64,000 nucleotides of DNA from Rhodospirillales bacterium (GCA_019634165.1 JAHQVT010000006.1:744001-808000); one strand, 5' to 3'. Shown: positions 10,901 to 21,052, counted from the stretch's first letter. The notes: generated by a model not told the origin, from the sequence alone. A program made the numbers and translations.

Positions 10901-11377
10901 TTATTGCCCGGCAGCTTGATTGATCTGATCGTGGCGCTGCTTGATTTCATTTGGCCAGCGACTTTTGACATAAGAAAGGCTGGCGAGAATTTCTTCGTCG
11001 CTGAGCACATCGCCAAACCCCGGCATAGCTGATTGATACCCATCACCAGCCATTGCTGCAGGTCCATGCTTGGTCAGGGCAAACAACATTGCATCGGGGT
11101 GATGCCAAGTATGACCTGTTTCATCATGGGGTGGTGCTGGAAGCAATCCGTCTTGCCCCCGTTCGCGCCAATTTTCTTCTCCTTCAAACGTAACACCGTG
11201 GCACGACGCACAGTTCGCGTCATAAACCTTTTTGCCAAGTGCCACGAGTTTCAGATCATTGGGACGCAGTTCCACAGATGGGTCAACAGCCGCTGTCGGT
11301 GCGAAAAAAGTAATAATGCCATACATGATCGCACCACCGGCAAGCGCGCCTATCGCCATAACGCCTTTGTTTTTCAA
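10901..11377 (-). CDS. Membrane-anchored class I c-type cytochrome
   Basis: N-terminal TM segment; single heme motif CASCH; downstream AMPGFGDVLSDEEI. Confidence 0.9.
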   Translation of the reverse strand: MKNKGVMAIGALAGGAIMYGIITFFAPTAAVDPSVELRPNDLKLVALGKKVYDANCASCHGVTFEGEENWRERGQDGLLPAPPHDETGHTWHHPDAMLFALTKHGPAAMAGDGYQSAMPGFGDVLSDEEILASLSYVKSRWPNEIKQRHDQINQAAGQ

Positions 11378-11414
11378 TTTATTCTCTCTCTAATCGTTTT
11401 ATTGGGCTTACGCG

Positions 11415-11798
11415 TTAGCGTGCCAGATCGTTGATGATGGGACAGTTTGGACGGTCATCGCCATGGCAAGCATGAACAAGCTCAGACAATGTGGTTTGCA
11501 AACTTTGCAGTTCCGTAATCTTGCGCTGAATTTCAATCAGATGGGTTTTGGCAATGGCTTTTACATCTGCGGATGCGCGATTGCGGTCTTCATAAAGTGA
11601 CAATAGTCCCCTGCAGTCCTCGACCGAAAACCCAAGACCGCGCGCACGCTGCAGGAACCGCAATTTATGTAGATCATCTTCACCATAATCACGATACCCG
11701 TTGCTAAGACGCCCAGGGTTCACAAGGCCAATATCCTCATAATATCGAATGGTTTTTGCCGGAAGGCCACATTCGCTCGCAGCATCAGAAATGTTCAT
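11415..11798 (-). CDS. cueR: MerR-family copper-responsive regulator CueR
   Basis: MNISDAASECGLPAKTIRYYEDIGLV..., C-terminal metal-binding CHGDDRPNCPII; next to copA. Confidence 0.93.
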   Translation of the reverse strand: MNISDAASECGLPAKTIRYYEDIGLVNPGRLSNGYRDYGEDDLHKLRFLQRARGLGFSVEDCRGLLSLYEDRNRASADVKAIAKTHLIEIQRKITELQSLQTTLSELVHACHGDDRPNCPIINDLAR

Positions 11799-11802
11799 AT
11801 TT

Positions 11803-14299
11803 TCACTCCTCACCCCAGGCTTTCCAGCGACGCAGGGTCAATGAATTCCCCACAACCGAAACGGAACTAAGCGCCATGGCCGCACCGGCAATTGCCGGGC
11901 TCAGTACCCCAAAGGCAGCAAGCGGCAAACCAACCACGTTATAGGCAAAGGCCCAAAACAGGTTTTGCGCAATCTTGCGGCGGGTGGCGATGGAAATATC
12001 AATCGCAGCAGACACCAATGCCGGATCAGAACGCATCAAAGTAATGCCCGCAGTTTCCATGGCAACATCCGCCCCCCCCCCCCATGGCAATCCCAACATC
12101 GGCTGCGGCCAATGCCGGGGCATCATTGATCCCGTCCCCGACCATGGCAACATGACGCCCCTGTTTACGCAGTTTTTCGACCTCACGCGCCTTATCTTGC
12201 GGGCGAATGCGCCCTTCCCCGCGTTCCAACCCCAATTCACGGGCAACATGACGGGCAACATCCTGGCTATCGCCCGAAAGCATGATTGATGAAATCCCAC
12301 GCGCCTTCAGATCAGCAATGGCCTGCTTCGCACTTTCACGAATGCGGTCCTCAAGGGTCATATAACCGGCAAAAGCACCATCAACCGCAATCAGAATGAC
12401 AGTACGCCCCTCACCTTCATGTTTTCGGATTTCAGCAGCAATCTCGTCGGTTGGTTGTTTGATCCCTTGATCTAAAAGCATCGCATCACTGCCAATCGCA
12501 ATTTTGCAGCCATCAACTTCTGCCATCACACCCGCACCAGTTTTACCTTTGAAGTTGGCAATTTCTGGAACGGTCAATTCTTCATCACGGGCAAGCGATA
12601 CAATCGCACGTGCCAGCGGATGTTCACTTGCGGCCTGCACACCTGCTGTTAGGCGCAACAACTCGTTGCGATCCATCCCCGCCACCGGGCAGACATCGCG
12701 CACGGTTGGTTTGCCTTCTGTCAGGGTCCCGGTTTTATCAAAAATGACAGTGTCAACGTTATGGGCCTGTTCAAGCGCATCAAAGTTACGAATCAGAATA
12801 CCATTACGTGCGGCACTCCCCGTTCCCGCGACAAGGGCAGTCGGCGTTGCCAAGCCCAGCGCACAGGGACATGCGATCACCAGCACCGAAACAGCAGCAA
12901 CAATTGATGCTTCGCCGCCAAATCCAGCCATCAGCCACCCAATCAGGGTTGCCAGTGCAATCGCAACAACAACCGGCACAAACACGCCCGAAACGCGATC
13001 GACAAGTTTCTGCACCGGGGCTTTGCCCGTTTGCGCCTGTTCGACCAAGCGGATGATGCGCGATAAGGTGGTGTCATCGCCAACTGCACGGACATCGATA
13101 TCAAGTCGCCCCGTGCCATTCACCGCCCCGCCGACAACCGCGTCACCGGGCATACGCGCGACCAAACGGGTTTCGCCGGTAATCAGGCTTTCATCAAGAT
13201 CACTTTCACCGGCACGCACGACACCATCGACGGGCAACCGTTCCCCCGGAAGAACCCGCACGATATCGCCAACCACAAGGCTTTCGATGGCAACGTCTTG
13301 TTCCCCTTCGCCGTCGATCAGTTTACGTGCCCGGCGTGGGCGCAGCGCCATTAATTCGCGAATGGCGGCAGATGCCCCGCGTTTGGCGCGCTCTTCCATG
13401 ATCTTACCCGCAAGGATCAGGGTAATTATGGCAGCAGATGCTTCGAAATACAGATGTGTTTCAGGACCACTGCCCAGTGCCATGTTGTAGATACTCAGGA
13501 AATAGGCCGCCGACGTCCCAAGGGCGACGAGAACATCCATATTCGCACTACGATGACGCAGAGCAGCCCAAGCACCTTTGTAAAAACGCCTGCCGATCAC
13601 GAACTGAACCGGTGTTGCCAATGCAAGCTCGACCCATGCAGGAAGATGATAGGCGATGCCGAAATTCATCCACACCATCTGCAACACTAAAGGTGCCGTC
13701 AGAACGGCGGATACCGCCAAAAGGATCAATGATTTATCGGTTTTGGTCGAGGGCACGCCACCGCTGACACCTTGTCCATCACCACCATTTTCCGCATCCG
13801 TATTTGGTGCATTGCGCGATGTTGCGTGATAACCGGCATCTTCAATCGCCTTGATCACTTTGGCATCGGTAATTTTATCGGATGATGTGGAAATATCGGC
13901 GCGCTCCAACGCGAAATTCACACTGGCCGATATCACGTCAGGCAATGCCGACAACGCCTTTTCCACGCGCAGTGCGCAGTTCGAACACGTCATGCCGTCA
14001 ATATCAAAAGACAATTGGCTTTGCGGAACGCTGTAACCGGCATCCTTGATGGCACCAGCAATTTTCGCAGCATTAAGCTTATCGCGATCAAAACGGACAT
14101 GTGCGGTGTTCAGGGCCAAGTTGACGTCAACCTCGGCAACGCCATCCAAACCATTGATCGCTTTTTCCACACGGCCCGCACAGCCAGCACAGCTCATCCC
14201 GTCGATCGGAAGACTAAGCTCGCTTTGATCGGAAGATGGCGCTGCACCGGACGCGGCACTGCCATTTGCGGTATCGAATGTTTCTGCCCGATTGTCCAT
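11803..14299 (-). pseudogene. copA: Cu(+)-translocating P1B-type ATPase, split by a +1 frameshift in a G tract (ORFs 12026..14314 and 11803..12300)
   Basis: Two HMA domains (MSCAGC, MTCSNC), CPC motif ACPCALGLATP, DKTGTLTEG, GDGINDAPALAAADVGIAMGGG; the frame then breaks in a 12-nt C run at 12072-12083 (+ strand) and the C-terminus ADVAMETAGITLM... continues in another frame. Confidence 0.9.
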
Positions 14300-14345
14300 A
14301 TCACGTAACCTCAAACTGGATTCTTATTTGATATGGGAAAAGATA

Positions 14346-14368
14346 GACCTTCCAGCAACTGGAAGGTC
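14346..14368 (-). promoter_or_regulatory. CueR operator/promoter of copA
   Basis: Perfect 23-bp dyad GACCTTCCAG-CAA-CTGGAAGGTC; minus-strand -35 TTGACC (14370-14365) and -10 TATCTT (14345-14340) separated by 19 bp as in MerR-type promoters. Confidence 0.93.
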
Positions 14369-14424
14369 AAGGCGAAAAACACCCCAGTTATAAATCACCG
14401 AAACCAAATGGAATTTATCACGAA

Positions 14425-14451
14425 AAAAGCCCCGGACATGTGCCGGGGCTT
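14425..14451 (-). terminator. Terminator downstream of the bacterioferritin genes
   Basis: aaagccccggacatgtgccggggcttt hairpin with T run on the minus strand. Confidence 0.85.
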
Positions 14452-14483
14452 TGATCATTCATCTTGCTATCGCAGCATCGCGG

Positions 14484-14975
14484 TTAACCGTGTGGGTTTG
14501 GCTCACCTGCGGCGCGGAACTGGATGTAGTTCTGCAAGCCCATCATATCGATCAGGCGGATCTGCTGTTCGATCCAGTAAGCATGATCTTCTTCGCTGTC
14601 ATCAAGCAAACCAACAAGCATCTGACGGGTCTGGAAGTCATCTTCCTTTTCCGCGATTTTGATGGCTGCTTTCAGAAGATTGATCACGTGATATTCGTGT
14701 TCGAGATCGTTTTTCATCATCTCAGGCACGGTTTTACCGATCTTGATCGGTTCACGCGATGCGGTGTCTGGAACACCTTCAAGGAACAAAATCCGCTCGA
14801 TCAGGCGTTTTGCATGCTCAAGCTCTTCGTCCTTTTCATGGTGCATGCGTTCATAAAGCGAATGCAGACCCCAATCGGCATACATTTCTGCATGCGTGTT
14901 ATACTGGTCGGCCGCAGACAGCTCAGCAGTGAGCTGTTTGTTCAGTGCGGCAATAACCTTTTTACTACCCTTCAT
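14484..14975 (-). CDS. bfr: Bacterioferritin, ferroxidase-competent subunit lacking the heme Met
   Basis: MKGSKKVIAALNKQLTAELSAADQY... Bfr fold; E18, Y25, E51, H54, E94, E127, H130 equivalents present, position 52 is Leu. Confidence 0.95.
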   Translation of the reverse strand: MKGSKKVIAALNKQLTAELSAADQYNTHAEMYADWGLHSLYERMHHEKDEELEHAKRLIERILFLEGVPDTASREPIKIGKTVPEMMKNDLEHEYHVINLLKAAIKIAEKEDDFQTRQMLVGLLDDSEEDHAYWIEQQIRLIDMMGLQNYIQFRAAGEPNPHG

Positions 14976-14996
14976 GGCATAAAGCTCCTGGTCTGA

Positions 14997-15518
14997 TTAG
15001 TCGCCGTCGCCTGAACGGCTCTGAATGTAATTATGGATACCGACATTTTCGAGCTGCCATTCTTCGGTCTCAAGCCAATCGACATGCTCTTCCTGATCTT
15101 CAAGGAACTTCACCAGCAGATCACGGGTTATAAAGTCCTCTGCCTTTTCACAGGCGGTAATTGCTTCGCGCAGCAGTGGCAAAGAAGCCAATTCGAACTT
15201 CATATCGCAACTGACGATTTCCTGAACATTCTCACCAATCATGAGTTTGTTAAGGTTTTGAAGATTGGGCAGACCTTCAAGAAACAGAATGCGCTCGATG
15301 GTATCATCCGCGCGTTTCATTTCCTTGATGGAAAGTTTGTATTCGTACTCGCCCATTTCTTCGACACCCCAGTCTCGCAGCATACGGGCATGCAGGAAAT
15401 ACTGGTTAATCGCGGTCAACTGATTTGTCAGAACGCGATTAAGGTATGTGATGATCTTTGGATCACCTTTCATCATGGCTCTCCTGATGGTTGGGCTACA
15501 CAGATATTGGGAAGCCAC
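14997..15518 (-). CDS. bfr: Bacterioferritin, heme-binding subunit with degenerate ferroxidase site (likely start Met at the MKGDPKI segment)
   Basis: MKGDPKIITYLNRVLTNQLTAINQYFLHARM...; Met52 retained, E18Q, H54R and E127Q relative to E. coli Bfr. Confidence 0.95.
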   Translation of the reverse strand: MASQYLCSPTIRRAMMKGDPKIITYLNRVLTNQLTAINQYFLHARMLRDWGVEEMGEYEYKLSIKEMKRADDTIERILFLEGLPNLQNLNKLMIGENVQEIVSCDMKFELASLPLLREAITACEKAEDFITRDLLVKFLEDQEEHVDWLETEEWQLENVGIHNYIQSRSGDGD

Positions 15519-15876
15519 CCTGTTAGTTTCAAGGGAAAACCGCGCGTTTGATTACCATTATCAATAATTTAGGCGTTTTTTTTGAATTCAACGATCCAAG
15601 CGCAATGACTAAAAATCATTCGCACGAAAAAGCCTGCGAATGACAATCGGTTCAGAAAAATCCGCTCCTGCAAACTGCCTTCTCAACCTGAAAATCGCGA
15701 CTCGCAGCAGGCATATATTCAAGGCATCAACAGCCCATTCCGAGCAAAATTAGAACCGTCGTAAGATGGGAAAAACAGGATATATCTTGTAAAAGACTTT
15801 GGGGAATTTACCGCGCGGTCGATTTATCCTTGCCCCAAAATGGCTGCCTATTGGCAACACCCAAAGCCCAGATACA

Positions 15877-15902
15877 CAAAAAGCCGGACTGATGTCCGGC
15901 TT
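15877..15902 (-). terminator. Terminator after the DUF1127 gene
   Basis: aagccggactgatgtccggctt hairpin, T5 on the minus strand. Confidence 0.8.
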
Positions 15903-15947
15903 CCGCATTGGCATTCCCGAATTAAGGATGCCTAGGTCGTTCTGGCG

Positions 15948-16112
15948 TTATGCAATCGCGTCGCGAGCTGCCTTGCGAGCAACATCTTTGATCTGCCACT
16001 GGGAAATCCCGACATCATCAAGATCGCGCTTATCAAGGCCGTAAAGTTCATTCGCGACCGAGCGTGCATAGGCCCAACGGCGAACAGCAACAAGAATACT
16101 GGACAGGAACAT
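15948..16112 (-). CDS. DUF1127 small protein
   Basis: MFLSSILVAVRRWAYARSVANELYGLDKRDLDDVGISQWQIKDVARKAARDAIA; AAGGAGG Shine-Dalgarno upstream. Confidence 0.9.
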   Translation of the reverse strand: MFLSSILVAVRRWAYARSVANELYGLDKRDLDDVGISQWQIKDVARKAARDAIA

Positions 16113-16432
16113 GTTGAACCTCCTTGGGTTACAGAGAATGAATGCAGCCTTGGAAACCACTTCCAACTGTCTGGCGCATTCACCGCAGTAGTTTCTGCAG
16201 CGCAATATGCCCACAAGTTTCCCAATCCTCAACCACCTAAGTTTGCATATCATCTATTCCATTTTGTCACATATCAACCGAGTTACCCTGCCCGCTCCCG
16301 CTATTCAAAGGCCTATTCCACTGTTTTTGGCCATGTATTTGGCTCGCACGGTTCCCACCCGAACATACTGCACCGCATTATTTCCATCCAAAACATGTAC
16401 GGAAACGCCCGGAAGGGCATTAGAACGGGGCA

Positions 16433-17632
16433 TTAATGGCTTTCTTTTGGTGGGTTAAACGGCAATTCGCTTTGAAGAGCATGCACCTTAAGCGGCTCTG
16501 CCACGCCCTTGACGTCAAAATCACCGCAATAGATCGTGGGTTCGACAATGTGCTGTGCCAAAACATCGGACATTAACAAGGGTGTCCCGATCTGCTTGGT
16601 CAGGGCTTCCAGTCTTGCTGTTCGGTTCACCGCAACCCCCATCACGGTAAAATCAAGGCGATGCTTCCCGCCAACATTCCCATAAACAACTTCGCCGTAA
16701 TGTAACCCGACCCCGAAGCGAAGTGGCGGCAACCCATTCTTTTCACGTTCTGCATTCCCTGCTGCCAATGTAACAAGCGCAGTTTGCGCCGCATTGATTG
16801 CACGTTCACAGACTGTTTTTGCCTGCTCAGTTTCATCCTGGGCAAAGACAATCAACATGGCATCGCCAACAAAACGCAGAATTTCCCCACCTTGTGCCCG
16901 CACAGCGGTTTCAACAGTTTCAAAATAGACATTCAAGCTATCAAGCAGTTGCTCCACCGAAAGGGTTTCTGTCAGCACCGTAAAATCGCGCACATCACTA
17001 AACCAAAGAGCAGCCCGGATTGTTTCGCCATGACCACGGCGGATCTGCCCTTCCATCACCCGCTTGCCCGTGCGTTCACCAAGATAGGTATCAAGTAGTG
17101 ATCCCGCGATGCGTTTGGTGACATGAAGTTCCAAAACCAACCCAACGTGATCCATCAGAACTTCAAACCCGGCAAGTTCATGGTCGCTAAAACCGTTTTG
17201 CTCATCGGTCGCAATGGTCAGAACGCACCAGCGCCCACCACTGAAATGCGCGCGCGTACAATAGTAATCGACCAACCCCATTTCGATCAGTTCACCAACA
17301 ATCGGATGGTTTTCCGACGGATCGACTTCGGATAAGCGAATACGCACCGGCTTGCCTGATAAATTCACACGTTCGACCGGGCTTCCGATATAGGATGCGC
17401 TTTCATGAATGCCATGCGACGCCTCCCACAGCGAAGCGCCATGCTGCTGATCCCACGTATAAGACCAAACCGCGACCTGAGGATGCAGCGCCTGCATGGA
17501 ACAACGCATACGGGCGATCCGAAGGCCGTTACAATTTATGTGCTCCATCAAACCATTAAAGAAGTCCACCGGATCTTCCAGCAGCCGTCCTTCGCGGATG
17601 ATCCAGTCGATAACAGGCTGTGTATTCCACAT
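16433..17632 (-). CDS. Class III adenylate/guanylate cyclase
   Basis: Catalytic domain ALWFSDVRDFTVLTE...GGEILRFVGDAMLIVF...FGVGLHYGEVVYGNVG...DFTVMGVAVNRTARLE. Confidence 0.93.
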   Translation of the reverse strand: MWNTQPVIDWIIREGRLLEDPVDFFNGLMEHINCNGLRIARMRCSMQALHPQVAVWSYTWDQQHGASLWEASHGIHESASYIGSPVERVNLSGKPVRIRLSEVDPSENHPIVGELIEMGLVDYYCTRAHFSGGRWCVLTIATDEQNGFSDHELAGFEVLMDHVGLVLELHVTKRIAGSLLDTYLGERTGKRVMEGQIRRGHGETIRAALWFSDVRDFTVLTETLSVEQLLDSLNVYFETVETAVRAQGGEILRFVGDAMLIVFAQDETEQAKTVCERAINAAQTALVTLAAGNAEREKNGLPPLRFGVGLHYGEVVYGNVGGKHRLDFTVMGVAVNRTARLEALTKQIGTPLLMSDVLAQHIVEPTIYCGDFDVKGVAEPLKVHALQSELPFNPPKESH

Positions 17633-17897
17633 ATTTGCCCCAATCCCCCTGCGTCGCGCATGAATTATGGCCTAATTCTCTGCATTTATGATCCTGTGTC
17701 ACAGCTTTAATGCGCACAAACGCCCTAATTGTTTTTGCTGCTTTGCAATATACTCGCAGACTATCATACCAAATTTGTAACAGTTTGTTTCAGTTCGCAT
17801 TCTGGAAACGCCCTGTTACAGTTTTGTGGATGCATTGAAAGCCCTCTCACAGCATGGTGTCGCTGCAATTGGTTTAAAGCCAGGGAGGAAAACTTAA

Positions 17898-19160
17898 ATG
17901 TATCTGCGCAAAACCATTCTCGCCACAGGTGTGGCGCTTTCAGCACTCGCAACAGCTAGCTTTGCTCATGCAGAGCCGACCGCTGAAGTCCTGCATTGGT
18001 GGACTTCGGGCGGCGAAGCAAAGGCTGTCGCAGCTCTTAAAGAAGATTTTGAATCCAAAGGCGGCAAATGGGTGGATAGCCCGGTTGCTGGCGGCGGTGG
18101 CGATGCAGCCATGACCGTTCTGCGTTCGCGCGTTCTGTCTGGTGATGCACCAGCAGCCGTTCAGCTTAAAGGCCCGGCGATCCAGGATTGGGCCGAACAG
18201 GGTGCTTTGGCAGACCTTAATGACGTTGCAGCAGCCGAAGGTTGGGATGACGTTATCCCGGCGGCCATTCAGGACGTTATGAAATACGAAGGTGACTATG
18301 TTGCCGTTCCGGTAAACATTCACCGTGTTGACTGGGTCTGGGCAAACCCGGCCCTGCTGGCAAAAGTCGGCGCCGATGCCGTTCCGACCACTTGGGATGA
18401 GTTCAACGCCCTTGCTGACAAACTTCAGGCTGCTGGCATTACGCCAGTTGCACATGGTGGTCAGCCTTGGCAGGACGCAACCGTGTTCGAAACCGTCGTT
18501 CTTGGCCTTGGCGGCCCTGAATTCTTCCAGAAAGCACTGGTCGATCTTGACGACGACGCACTGAAATCCGACACCATGAAAGCCGTGTTTGACCAGATGC
18601 GTAAAATCCGCGGTTATGTCGATTCTGACTTCCCGGGTCGTGACTGGAACCTTGCAACCGCAATGGTCATGAATGGCGATGCCGCCATGCAGATCATGGG
18701 TGACTGGGCAAAAGGCGAATTCCTTGCTGCTGGTAAAGTACCGGGCAAAGACTTCATCTGCTCCCCGACCCCATCTGAGAACGGCTACCTGTTCAACGTT
18801 GACAGCTTTGCAATGTTCAATGTTTCGGGCGACGACAAAGTCGAAGGCCAGAAACTGCTTGCAGAACTGATCGTTGGTGAAAAGTTCCAGGAAACCTTCA
18901 ACCTTCTCAAAGGTTCGATCCCGGCACGCTTTGGCGTTTCCATGGATAAATTCGACGATTGCGCCAAAAAATCCGAAGCTGACCTTAAAGCAGCTCAGGA
19001 CGCAGGCGGCTTCCTGCCGTCTATGGCACATGGCATGGCGCTTCGTGGTCACCTTTCGGGTGCCATCGTTGACGTTGTGACCGCTCATTTCAACTCCGAC
19101 ATGTCGTCTGACGAAGCAGTCTCACGTCTGGTCGAAGCAGTTGAACTGGCCAAAGACTAA
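17898..19160 (+). CDS. Sugar ABC transporter substrate-binding protein, GtsA-like
   Basis: Signal peptide; EVLHWWTSGGEAKAVAALKEDFESKGGKWVDSPVAGGGGDAAMTVLRSRVLSGDAP; followed by permeases. Confidence 0.92.
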   Translation: MYLRKTILATGVALSALATASFAHAEPTAEVLHWWTSGGEAKAVAALKEDFESKGGKWVDSPVAGGGGDAAMTVLRSRVLSGDAPAAVQLKGPAIQDWAEQGALADLNDVAAAEGWDDVIPAAIQDVMKYEGDYVAVPVNIHRVDWVWANPALLAKVGADAVPTTWDEFNALADKLQAAGITPVAHGGQPWQDATVFETVVLGLGGPEFFQKALVDLDDDALKSDTMKAVFDQMRKIRGYVDSDFPGRDWNLATAMVMNGDAAMQIMGDWAKGEFLAAGKVPGKDFICSPTPSENGYLFNVDSFAMFNVSGDDKVEGQKLLAELIVGEKFQETFNLLKGSIPARFGVSMDKFDDCAKKSEADLKAAQDAGGFLPSMAHGMALRGHLSGAIVDVVTAHFNSDMSSDEAVSRLVEAVELAKD

Positions 19161-19205
19161 TCTACACTCATCTGATCAGAACAGTCTTACTGTCTGAATA
19201 GCGCG

Positions 19206-19230
19206 CAGGCCCCGGAAATTCCGGGGCCTG
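19206..19230 (+). terminator. Intra-operon stem-loop after the sugar-binding protein gene
   Basis: caggccccggaaattccggggcctg, near-perfect hairpin. Confidence 0.75.
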
Positions 19231-19263
19231 CTTCCCACTAATTTAACTTTTGAGGCAAAGGGT

Positions 19264-20172
19264 ATGGGGGCTTCTCAAAGCACCGAAAGCAACCTGACGG
19301 CCAGCATCCAGCGTCATCTATCCAAGATCGTGGTTGCACCGTCCTTTGCTGCGTCCCTGTTTTTCGTCTACGGGTTCATCCTGTGGACTGGCTATATGGC
19401 GTTTTCCAAGTCGCGCATGCTTCCCGTTTGGGATTGGGCAGGCCTGCGACAGTATGAACGCCTGTGGCAAATGGAACGCTGGCATGTTGCCATTGAAAAC
19501 CTTTTGGTCTTTGGCGGTCTCTTTATCGTGACCTGCCTGATTATCGGGTGTTTTCTGGCCGTACTTCTTGATCAGCGTATTCGCGCCGAAGGTGCGCTTC
19601 GCACGATCTTCCTTTATCCGATGGCGCTGTCCTTCATTGTGACAGGTACTGTTTGGAAATGGCTTCTTAATCCGGGCCTTGGTCTGGAAAACATGATGCA
19701 TGATCTTGGCTGGACGAGCTTTACGTTCGACTGGCTGGTCAATTCAGACATGGCGATCTACACCGTGGTCATCGCTGCTGTCTGGCAGGCATCCGGCTTT
19801 ATTATGGCAATGTTCCTTGCGGCATTGCGCGGCGTCGATCAAGACATCATTCGCGCAGCCTATATGGACGGTGCCAGCCTGCCACGCATCTATTTCGGCA
19901 TTATTATTCCGTCAATCCGCCCGGTTTTCCTAAGCGCGATTGTCGTTCTGGCCCATCTGGCCGTTAAAAGTTTCGATCTGGTTATCGCCCTTACGGGTGG
20001 TGGTCCGGGTTATTCATCAGATCTTCCGGCAACCTTCATGTACACGATGGCATTCCAGCGCAACCAACTTGGTGTAGGTGCCGCCAGTGCCATGATGATG
20101 CTGGCAACCGTTATGGCAATCATTGTGCCGTATCTGTATTCCGAACTGCGTGGAGGCAAGAAAAATGGCTGA
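19264..20172 (+). CDS. Sugar ABC transporter permease (MalF-like)
   Basis: Multiple TMs; EAA-like loop AAYMDGASLPRIYFGIIIPSIRPVF. Confidence 0.93.
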   Translation: MGASQSTESNLTASIQRHLSKIVVAPSFAASLFFVYGFILWTGYMAFSKSRMLPVWDWAGLRQYERLWQMERWHVAIENLLVFGGLFIVTCLIIGCFLAVLLDQRIRAEGALRTIFLYPMALSFIVTGTVWKWLLNPGLGLENMMHDLGWTSFTFDWLVNSDMAIYTVVIAAVWQASGFIMAMFLAALRGVDQDIIRAAYMDGASLPRIYFGIIIPSIRPVFLSAIVVLAHLAVKSFDLVIALTGGGPGYSSDLPATFMYTMAFQRNQLGVGAASAMMMLATVMAIIVPYLYSELRGGKKNG

Positions 20173-21052
20173 TCTTCAGACCTACAGCCACGACGCAGGC
20201 TGGAAAAACACGATCCTGCGCGGCTTGCTGTATCTTGTACTGATTTTGTTTGCTGCCTATTACCTTTTCCCGCTGATCGTCATGGTCGCAACTTCATTGA
20301 AGTCGCTTGACGAAATCCGTGAAGGGTCCCTGATTTCACTGCCGCGCGTTGTCACGTTTGATGCATGGAACTATGCATGGAACGAAGCATGTATTGGCGT
20401 GGAATGCACAGGTATCAAAATCTATTTCTGGAACTCGGTCAAAATGGCGGTTCCCGCTGTTCTGATTTCGACCTTCCTTGGTGCGATCAACGGTTATGCA
20501 CTGACCAAATGGCGGTTTAAGGGTGCGAACATCGTTTTCGCCCTGCTGTTGTTCGGTTGCTTTATTCCGTTTCAGGTCGTTCTGCTGCCGATGTCACAGG
20601 TACTTGGCAAGATTGGTCTTGCCAGCTCGACCCCGGGCCTTGTTCTGGTCCATGTCGTTTATGGCCTGTGCTTCACCACCCTGTTCTTCCGGAACTACTA
20701 TGTTTCGATCCCGGACGAACTGGTCAAAGCAGCCACCATTGATGGTGCGGGTTTCTTCACTATTTTCTGGCGCATCATTCTGCCGATCTCGACCCCGATC
20801 ATCGTGGTTTCGGTCATCTGGCAGTTTACCCAGATCTGGAATGACTTCCTCTTTGGTGCTTCTTTCGCCTCTGGCGCCAACGCACCGATGACAGTCGCAC
20901 TCAACAATATCGTCAACACCACTACCGGCGTGAAACAGTACAACGTTGATATGGCCGCAGCTTTGCTGACGGGTCTTCCGACGCTTCTGGTTTATGTCCT
21001 GGCTGGCAAATACTTCGTCCGCGGCCTGACAGCCGGTTCGGTGAAGGGATAA
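20165..21052 (+). CDS. Sugar ABC transporter permease (MalG-like)
   Basis: EAA loop AATIDGAGFFTIFWRIILPISTPIIVV; start at MADLQTYS. Confidence 0.93.
   Translation: MADLQTYSHDAGWKNTILRGLLYLVLILFAAYYLFPLIVMVATSLKSLDEIREGSLISLPRVVTFDAWNYAWNEACIGVECTGIKIYFWNSVKMAVPAVLISTFLGAINGYALTKWRFKGANIVFALLLFGCFIPFQVVLLPMSQVLGKIGLASSTPGLVLVHVVYGLCFTTLFFRNYYVSIPDELVKAATIDGAGFFTIFWRIILPISTPIIVVSVIWQFTQIWNDFLFGASFASGANAPMTVALNNIVNTTTGVKQYNVDMAAALLTGLPTLLVYVLAGKYFVRGLTAGSVKG

Noticed and set aside
12504-13490. 328-aa plus-strand ORF
   Set aside because: Antisense to copA; S/T/P/A-rich shadow ORF.
16207-16458. 83-aa plus ORF near the DUF1127 gene
   Set aside because: No family resemblance or convincing ribosome-binding site.
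17940-19088. 382-aa minus-strand ORF opposite the sugar-binding protein gene
   Set aside because: Shadow of a strongly coding plus-strand gene; the opposite frame encodes a clear signal-peptide-bearing ABC binding protein and the antisense protein resembles no family I recognise.
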